Assembly: GCA_023433445.1 (NCBI GenBank)
Contig: JAEZCS010000115.1
Location: 1-6,390 of the forward strand
DNA: 6,390 nt
Reading direction: 5' to 3'
Source: Pseudomonadota bacterium
Lineage (GTDB): Bacteria; Pseudomonadota; Alphaproteobacteria; Sphingomonadales; Sphingomonadaceae
Shown one piece after another: positions 1 through 3,814 of the stretch (its first letter is position 1; each line of letters begins with the position of its first letter). The translations under genes and the position numbers were made by a program. The notes under the pieces were generated by a model that was given only the letters and a program-made list of their open reading frames with translations, did no database searches and was not told where the DNA came from.

Positions 1-818
1 ATCTCCGGCCGCCAGTCAGTGCGGGCCGCTCGGCTTGCCTGATCATACCAGAACATGCTCGTCATCGGCTTCAGCCCAAGTTCCGTGATCGGGCGGCGGG
101 CGAACAGCGCTGCATCGACATCCTGCCGCACACCCTGCGCCGTCTTTTCGGTCATGAAGCGATAGGCCCCGGTGATCGAAGCGCCGTCCAACAGGGCGTA
201 GATGGTGAGGCTGCTCGGGGCTGTGCGCTCCAGCCAGAAATGGGTGAAGCGGGGGAATTCTTCCTTGCCCTGTATGCTGGTGTTGATCGCGATCGCGCGG
301 GCCGACAGGCCGAACTGCTTCGTTGCGCCGGGCGAGCGGAAATAGCTCGCGCCAAGGAAGGACAGCCAGTCGCCATCGCGCGCGGCGTTCATGACGCGAA
401 AGCCTGCATAGCCAGCGTCCGGCCCCAACTGCCGCACCGCATTGTCGGCGGGCGCGTCGAATATTGCCGGATCGTAGCGCAGCGGCATGGCGCGGCCATT
501 TTCCACCAGCGCAATCTCGACCGGCTGTTCTGCAGAGGCGCTTAAGGGGAAAAGCTGCACCCCGGTATCTCCGGGAAGATTGCCCCAGATGGTCCAGTCC
601 TCGCGAAAGCGCGCCTTGTAGAGCGCTTCATAATCCACCTTGCGGGCACCGGGATGATGCGGCGTTTCCCGGTATGGCTGCCGCGCAAGACCCCTGGCGC
701 GGGCGATGACCGTCTCCCAGGAAAAACGCTCTCTGCCCTGCTGGGCAAAGACGGTTCCGGGGAGGAGGAGGGCAGCGCCTGATGCGCCGATCAGCGCGCG
801 GCGGTCGATATTCATCAT
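1..818 (-). CDS. opgG: Periplasmic glucan biosynthesis protein OpgG/OpgD (MdoG family), N-terminal part
   Basis: The product acts in the periplasm in making osmoregulated periplasmic glucans. I translated 272 residues on the minus strand from ATG 818-816; the gene runs off the left edge. Residues 4-13 (IDRRALIGAS) form a twin-arginine motif, followed by a short hydrophobic stretch and a likely cleavage after VFA (23-25), so Tat export is expected, as for E. coli OpgD. Family-typical blocks follow: QLFPLSASAEQ (88-98), AGYAGFRV (135-142), SFLGASYFR (153-161), FGLSARAIAI (169-178), EEFPRFTHFWLE (187-198), IYALLDGASITGAYRF (206-221) and LKPMTSMFWY (249-258). The full family length is about 500-550 residues, so roughly half is missing, including the part expected to carry the catalytic residues of the GH186 glucanase fold. 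A second ATG lies directly after the first, so the start could be one codon later; no clear ribosome binding site is seen. OpgG and OpgD cannot be separated here: the Tat signal favours OpgD-like, while opgG is the commoner label. The gene lies downstream of fliC in the same direction. Confidence 0.9.
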   Translation of the reverse strand, partial: MMNIDRRALIGASGAALLLPGTVFAQQGRERFSWETVIARARGLARQPYRETPHHPGARKVDYEALYKARFREDWTIWGNLPGDTGVQLFPLSASAEQPVEIALVENGRAMPLRYDPAIFDAPADNAVRQLGPDAGYAGFRVMNAARDGDWLSFLGASYFRSPGATKQFGLSARAIAINTSIQGKEEFPRFTHFWLERTAPSSLTIYALLDGASITGAYRFMTEKTAQGVRQDVDAALFARRPITELGLKPMTSMFWYDQASRAARTDWRPE

Positions 819-876
819 GGCCGTAATGATGGGCGCACGATCGCATAATGCAAGCCCGGGCCGTCCAAAATGCGGT

Positions 877-906
877 GAAGCCTCCGCCCGGGGGGACGGA
901 GGCTTC
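877..906 (-). terminator. Probable rho-independent terminator after fliC
   Basis: A perfect 10-bp stem, GAAGCCTCCG (877-886) with CGGAGGCTTC (897-906), closes a 10-nt loop. Read on the minus strand it is followed by ACCGCATTTT, so the T-run is short and begins about six bases late. It lies about 127 bp past the fliC stop and 59 bp before opgG, so it most likely ends or attenuates fliC transcription. The plus strand has no gene here to terminate. The imperfect T-tract keeps confidence moderate. Confidence 0.5.
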
Positions 907-936
907 TTATGCTGGCCGTTTGATCGAAAGTGGTTG

Positions 937-968
937 CCCGGCGCGGTGGGGACTGTTGATGCGCCGGG
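937..968 (-). repeat. Inverted repeat (hairpin) downstream of fliC
   Basis: CCCGGCGC (937-944) pairs perfectly with GCGCCGGG (961-968) around a 16-nt loop. On the minus strand the stem is followed by CAACCACTTT, which has no proper T-run. It may stabilise the flagellin mRNA 3' end or assist termination further on. Confidence 0.5.
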
Positions 969-975
969 TTCCCGT

Positions 976-1010
976 GACTGGCTGTCAGGTGACCAATACC
1001 TCAGCCGGTC
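976..1010 (-). repeat. Interrupted hairpin directly after fliC
   Basis: GACTGGCTG (976-984) faces CAGCCGGTC (1002-1010) with one mismatch. Inside it AGGT (987-990) pairs with ACCT (998-1001) around the loop GACCAAT. On the minus strand this lies about 22 nt past the fliC stop and has no T-tract. A further 6-bp stem, ATCTGG (1012-1017) with CCAGAT (1028-1033), touches the stop codon. This looks like mRNA 3'-end structure rather than a complete terminator. Confidence 0.4.
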
Positions 1011-1032
1011 AATCTGGTTCAGCTATTCCAGA

Positions 1033-1869
1033 TTACTGGATCAGCTTCAGGACGTTCTGCTGGCTCTGGTTCGCCTGAGCGAGCATTGCCGTCGAAGCCT
1101 GGCCCAGGATCTGCGCCTTGGCGAGAGCGGTCGTTTCAGCCGAGAAGTCGGCGTCTTCGATGCGGCTGCGAGCGTCGCTGAGGTTTGTGACATTGTTGGT
1201 CAGGCTGTTGACCGTTGATTCCAGGCGGTTCTGAGCCGCGCCGAGCTGGGCACGGGTCGTCGCTACTGCCTTCAGCGTTGTATCGACGAAGGCCAGCGAA
1301 GCGCTCGCTTCAGCCTGCGTGTCGACGGCGGTCGCGGCGTTCAGGTTGGCCAGTGCGCCGAACGTGATCTTGACCACGTCGCTCGCATTCGCACCGGCTT
1401 GGATGTCGATGTCGCCGGCAGTCGCGGTGTACGTGCCCGCAGCAGCAGCGGGATCATTGAAGATCTTGACGCCGTTGAATTCGGTGGAAGCAAGGACGTT
1501 GGTGATCTGCGCCTTCAGCGCGGTCACTTCGGAGTCTAGGTTTACGCGGTCGCTGTCGGCGTATGTTTCCGAAGCGGACTGAACGGCCAGTTCGCGGATA
1601 CGCTGCAGCATGTTGGTTACTTCGCCGAGTGCGCCTTCCGCAGTCTGAGCCAGCGACAGACCGTCATTGGCGTTGCGGATGCCTTGGGTCATGCCCTTGA
1701 TCTGCGAGGTCATCTGCGAGCTGATCGCGAGGCCTGCTGCGTCATCCTTGGCGCTGTTGATGCGCTTGCCGCTCGACAGACGCTCCATGGCGGTGCTCAG
1801 CGACTTGCCTGCGAGAGCCGAAGCGTTGGCTGCGCGCAGAGCGGAGGAGTTGGTTCCGATAACAGTCAT
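1033..1869 (-). CDS. fliC: Flagellin
   Basis: This is the filament subunit, exported by the flagellar type III apparatus and polymerised outside the cell. The 278-residue protein has the conserved N-terminal D0/D1 region: ERLSSGKRINSAKDDAAGLAI (29-49), RNANDGLSLAQTAEGAL (65-81), then LQRIRELAVQSAS (88-100) and FNGVKIF (131-137). Next comes a short variable part rich in Ala, Thr and Asp (about 138-190). The C-terminal D1/D0 follows, with LGAAQNRLESTVNSL (209-223), NLSDARSRIEDADFSAET (229-246) and the end LAQANQSQQNVLKLIQ (263-278). At 278 residues it is a short flagellin with almost no outer D2/D3 domain, as in many alphaproteobacteria. ATG at 1869-1867 is preceded on the minus strand by AAAGGGA about six bases upstream, a good ribosome binding site. 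It is divergent from flbD and has its own sigma-28-like promoter. No signal peptide is present, as expected. Identification is secure; whether this is the only flagellin of the genome is unknown. Confidence 0.96.
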   Translation of the reverse strand: MTVIGTNSSALRAANASALAGKSLSTAMERLSSGKRINSAKDDAAGLAISSQMTSQIKGMTQGIRNANDGLSLAQTAEGALGEVTNMLQRIRELAVQSASETYADSDRVNLDSEVTALKAQITNVLASTEFNGVKIFNDPAAAAGTYTATAGDIDIQAGANASDVVKITFGALANLNAATAVDTQAEASASLAFVDTTLKAVATTRAQLGAAQNRLESTVNSLTNNVTNLSDARSRIEDADFSAETTALAKAQILGQASTAMLAQANQSQQNVLKLIQ

Positions 1870-1932
1870 GATATTCCCTTTCTATGTCCTATCAGGTCGC
1901 TGCCATCAGGCTGCTTGCGGCCTCGAAAGGGG

Positions 1933-1959
1933 ATAACGGCACGCTGAAAAAAGCTTTTA
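1933..1959 (-). promoter_or_regulatory. FliA (sigma-28) type promoter for fliC
   Basis: On the minus strand TAAA (1959-1956) is followed after exactly 15 bp by GCCGTTAT (1940-1933). The FliA consensus is TAAA-N15-GCCGATAA, so the spacing is exact, the -35 is complete and the -10 matches 6 of 8 positions. The transcript would start near 1926, giving a leader of about 57 nt before the fliC ATG. The spacer contains AAAAGCTTTT (1949-1958). Late flagellin genes are classical FliA targets, so position and content agree. Confidence 0.7.
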
Positions 1960-1995
1960 GGGCTTGGGCCAATTTTTTCTGAAAAAGTTCAAAAA

Positions 1996-2020
1996 GCGCG
2001 GAAATACGTGGGTTTCGCGC
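1996..2020. repeat. Imperfect inverted repeat
   Basis: GCGC-G-GAAA (1996-2004) faces TTTC-GCGC (2013-2020), with one unpaired G and an 8-bp centre TACGTGGG. It lies in the middle of the divergent region, upstream of both promoters, where a regulator site would be reasonable. No binding family is recognised. Confidence 0.35.
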
Positions 2021-2070
2021 AGGCGCATTATGGAGAAGCCAGGCTCCGCTCCCAGCAAAGCGGAAGAAAG

Positions 2071-2099
2071 TTGCCGCCCGGCAGCAAGGTTATTGCCGC
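2071..2099. promoter_or_regulatory. Cluster of TTGCCGC / GGCAGCAA elements, possible operator
   Basis: TTGCCGC occurs at 2071-2077 and again at 2093-2099, exactly 22 bp apart, about two helical turns. Between them GGCAGCAA (2080-2087) is a near inverted copy. As a result CGGCA (2079-2083) and TGCCG (2094-2098) form a palindrome-like pair with a 10-bp centre, and TTGCCGCCCGGCAGCAA is itself a palindrome with one mismatched pair. It directly abuts the CtrA-like box. A dimeric regulator, possibly FlbD itself, is a reasonable but unproven binder. Confidence 0.4.
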
Positions 2100-2100
2100 A

Positions 2101-2119
2101 TTAACCAGATGATAACCAT
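2101..2119 (+). promoter_or_regulatory. CtrA-like binding box upstream of flbD operon
   Basis: TTAACCAGATGATAACCAT reads as two direct half-sites, TTAACCA and ATAACCAT, 11 bp apart. The CtrA consensus is TTAA-N7-TTAA with extended half-site TTAACCAT. This is TTAA-N7-ATAA, with 7 of the 8 core bases matching and the CCA extension present in both halves. It lies 81 bp before the flbD ATG. If it overlaps the -35 region, as CtrA sites in activated promoters often do, transcription would begin near 2145-2150. Confidence 0.6.
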
Positions 2120-2121
2120 GC

Positions 2122-2136
2122 AAAGGCATTTTCCAG
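2122..2136. repeat. 15-bp inverted repeat, left arm
   Basis: AAAGGCATTTTCCAG here is the exact reverse complement of CTGGAAAATGCCTTT at 2260-2274. This arm begins three bases after the CtrA-like box. The arms are 138 bp apart centre to centre and enclose the flbD ribosome binding site and start codon. Confidence 0.8.
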
Positions 2137-2199
2137 AGCATCGAAAGGGGGTTGGGGCGTGCGGGGGCACAAGCCAGCCAAAATGGATTGGGGACTTTC

Positions 2200-3441
2200 A
2201 TGGCATCGCTTGACGTCAGCCGAGGAGTCTGCGCGCTCGTTCCGGGTTTGCAGCATTGGCTGGAAAATGCCTTTTATATGGTGCGCATCGTCGACGCGCA
2301 GAGCCCGCGTGACCGTGACGAGCGCCGCGTGCTTCTGGCGACGGAGATTGGCCATGCCACGCATCGCGACATCCTGATCAACCTGATCGAGGACAAGCCT
2401 TCGCTCGTGCCAGCCGCCAACGGCTTGCCCGCCCGCGTGGCATTCAGCCTTGAGGATATGGGCTTCGCCTTCGCCTTGATCGCCGAACTGGCCCGCCCGG
2501 CAAGCGTCCCTGCAGTCGGCGACGCAGCCAGCACCCGCCTGATGACGCTGGCCGGCCGGGTTGCCCGCAGCGACGCCACGGTCCTGATCCAGGGTGATAC
2601 GGGCACCGGCAAGGAGGGTATGGCGCGCTTCCTTCACGCCCAGTCCGGCCGCATCAGCCGTGACTTCATCGCCGTCAATTGCGCCGCGCTTCCCGAAACG
2701 ATGATGGAAGCGATGCTGTTCGGGCATAAGAAGGGCAGCTTCACCGGCGCGGCCAACGCTTCGGATGGTCTGTTTCTCGCGGCTGATGGCGGCACGCTGT
2801 TTCTGGATGAAATCGCCGAACTGCCGTTGCCGCTGCAGGCAAAGCTGCTCCGCGCGTTGCAGGAAGGGGAAATCCTGCCCGTCGGCGCGACCCATCCGGT
2901 GCCGGTCGATGTCCGCATCATCGCCGCCTGCAACCGCGACCTTGCTGCCGAAGTCGCTGCCGGGCGGTTCCGCGAAGACCTTTACTGGCGGCTCAATGTC
3001 ATGCCGCTGGAACTGCGCCCGCTTGCCGAGCGCGCTGGCGACGTGACCGCGATCGCCGCCGCCATGCTGCTGCGCCATCAGGAATTCGTCTGGCCGACGG
3101 CTGCGGCGCTGGAAAAGCTCGCCGCCCATGTCTGGCCTGGCAACGCCCGCGAACTTGGCAATGTCCTCCAGCGCGCCATCGTGTTGCGTGAAGGCGACCG
3201 GATCGATGCGGAAGACCTGCACATCGTGGGAAGCCCGCAGTTGCGCGTCTGTGATGCGCAGCCCGCGCCCGCAGGGACAATCAGCCTGCGCGACGTCGCT
3301 CGCCAGTCAAAGCTCGACGCCATCCGCGCCGCGCTGCGGGAGACGGACGGCCACCGCGCCGCCGCCGCGCGCAAGCTCGGCATTTCCGAACGCACCCTGC
3401 GCTACCGGCTCGCCGAAATGCGCGAACTTGCAGCGGCTTGA
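2200..3441 (+). CDS. flbD: FlbD-like sigma-54-dependent flagellar regulator
   Basis: This is an AAA+ enhancer-binding activator that uses ATP hydrolysis to open sigma-54 promoters. With the start at ATG 2200 it has 413 residues. About 110 N-terminal residues do not look like a normal receiver domain. The central domain shows Walker A GDTGTGKE (132-139), the sigma-54-contact loop as GSFTGA (179-184; usually GAFTGA), Walker B GGTLFLDEI (197-205), sensor I VRIIAACNRDL (238-248), arginine finger region FREDLYWRLNVMPL (257-270) and sensor II WPGNARELGNVLQRA (312-326). A Fis-type helix-turn-helix ends the protein (about 372-408, with AAAARKLGISERTLRYRL). The frame is open back to a TTG at 2152, but ATG 2200 has GGGGA (2190-2194) five bases upstream and is preferred. 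Placement ahead of fliE-fliF-fliG and divergent from fliC makes a flagellar role likely; the architecture matches Caulobacter FlbD, whose N-terminus is also not a phosphorylated receiver. The name is by family and context, not by proven orthology. Confidence 0.85.
   Translation: MASLDVSRGVCALVPGLQHWLENAFYMVRIVDAQSPRDRDERRVLLATEIGHATHRDILINLIEDKPSLVPAANGLPARVAFSLEDMGFAFALIAELARPASVPAVGDAASTRLMTLAGRVARSDATVLIQGDTGTGKEGMARFLHAQSGRISRDFIAVNCAALPETMMEAMLFGHKKGSFTGAANASDGLFLAADGGTLFLDEIAELPLPLQAKLLRALQEGEILPVGATHPVPVDVRIIAACNRDLAAEVAAGRFREDLYWRLNVMPLELRPLAERAGDVTAIAAAMLLRHQEFVWPTAAALEKLAAHVWPGNARELGNVLQRAIVLREGDRIDAEDLHIVGSPQLRVCDAQPAPAGTISLRDVARQSKLDAIRAALRETDGHRAAAARKLGISERTLRYRLAEMRELAAA
2260..2274. 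repeat. 15-bp inverted repeat, right arm (inside flbD)
   Basis: CTGGAAAATGCCTTT covers flbD codons 21-25 (LENAF) and is the exact reverse complement of 2122-2136. Pairing ends at both sides: the outer neighbours (C2121 and T2275) and the inner ones (A2137 and G2259) do not match. Confidence 0.8.
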
Positions 3442-3453
3442 GGGAGGTAGGGC

Positions 3454-3813
3454 ATGACCAGCATTTCTCCGACTGACAGCGTGATGGCGATCCGCAACGC
3501 CATCCTTCAGAAGAATGCGGCTCTCCGCGACGTGGCCCAGACCGGCACGGTCGGCGGCGGGTCCAGCGTCGGCGGCGCCGAGGGCACCAAGCCCGGCGGC
3601 TTTACCGAGGCGCTCAATTCGGCGCTCCAGCAGGTCAACGGCCTGCAAGCCCAGGCAGGCGAGGCGGCTTCCGCCTTCGAACGGGGCGAAACGACCGATA
3701 TCGCCGCCGTCATGCTGGCCAAGCAGCAGGCGTCGGTCAGCTTCGAAGCGACCCTTCAGGTCCGCAACAAACTCCTGTCCGCCTACAAGGACATCATGAG
3801 TATGCCGGTGTAA
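3454..3813 (+). CDS. fliE: Flagellar hook-basal body complex protein FliE
   Basis: FliE is the small adaptor between the MS ring and the proximal rod, and an early substrate of the flagellar export gate. The 119-residue protein has a poorly conserved N-terminal half with a Gly-rich stretch (about 31-49, GTVGGG...GGF). The conserved helical C-terminal half contains FTEALNSALQQVNGLQ (50-65), FERGETTDIAAVMLAKQQASVSFEATLQVRNKLL partly spanning 75-108, and the family ending AYKDIMSMPV (110-119). The length is usual for the family. ATG 3454 has a strong ribosome binding site, AGGGAGGT (3441-3448), which includes the last base of the flbD stop; the gap to flbD is 12 nt. The stop is one base from the fliF start. 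It is clearly part of the flbD-fliE-fliF-fliG operon. Confidence 0.95.
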   Translation: MTSISPTDSVMAIRNAILQKNAALRDVAQTGTVGGGSSVGGAEGTKPGGFTEALNSALQQVNGLQAQAGEAASAFERGETTDIAAVMLAKQQASVSFEATLQVRNKLLSAYKDIMSMPV

Positions 3814-3814
3814 T

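Larger units (their letters stand above)
819..1032. other. Intergenic region between fliC and opgG
   Basis: These 214 bp separate the fliC stop from the opgG start, both genes reading on the minus strand. I see no gene. The stretch is dominated by hairpins (listed separately) at 877-906, 937-968, 976-1010 and 1012-1033, plus the 8-bp palindrome GCCCGGGC at 854-861. Between the last hairpin and the opgG start only about 58 bp remain. A weak minus-strand promoter can be imagined there (TTGGAC at 868-863, then 17 bp, then TGCGAT at 845-840), but the second element matches a -10 box poorly and I do not call it. Confidence 0.7.
1870..2199. other. Divergent regulatory region between fliC and flbD
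   Basis: These 330 bp hold no convincing gene. From the fliC side they contain the fliC ribosome binding site, the sigma-28-like promoter, and an A/T-rich block (1944-1995) with CTGAAAAA repeated at 1944-1951 and 1979-1986. Next come an inverted repeat at 1996-2020, a small stem TCCGCT (2045-2050)/AGCGGA (2059-2064), the TTGCCGC element cluster (2071-2099), the CtrA-like box (2101-2119), one arm of a 15-bp inverted repeat (2122-2136) and a G-rich flbD leader (2147-2193). I find no good sigma-54 (GG-N10-GC) promoter on either strand and no clear -35/-10 pair for flbD. Confidence 0.75.

Noticed and set aside
706..1218. A 170-codon plus-strand open frame across the opgG start, the hairpins and the fliC end
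   Set aside because: It is antisense to opgG and fliC, runs through the hairpin region and has no recognisable protein features.
1876..1931. CCCTTTC at the start of the fliC leader complementary to GAAAGGG containing the fliC ribosome binding site (7 bp)
   Set aside because: The predicted sigma-28 start near 1926 leaves most of the first arm (1931-1925) outside the transcript, so a masking hairpin would form only if transcription starts several bases earlier.
2165..2178. Possible sigma-54 promoter (GGGCACAAGCCAGC) before flbD
   Set aside because: With the GG-N10-GC spacing the CAC and TT bases do not match, and aligning CAC loses the GC. It also lies only about 25-35 bp from the ATG.
2152..2199. 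Longer flbD start at TTG 2152
   Set aside because: Its G-rich upstream sequence touches the start with no spacing, the added 16 residues show no family feature, and ATG 2200 has GGGGA at normal distance.
2101..3222. A 373-codon open frame on the minus strand opposite flbD
   Set aside because: It lies almost entirely antisense to a well-supported gene, its translation resembles no family and is typical of GC-rich third-position shadowing. Its final codons (LENAF) mirror flbD only because of the 15-bp inverted repeat.
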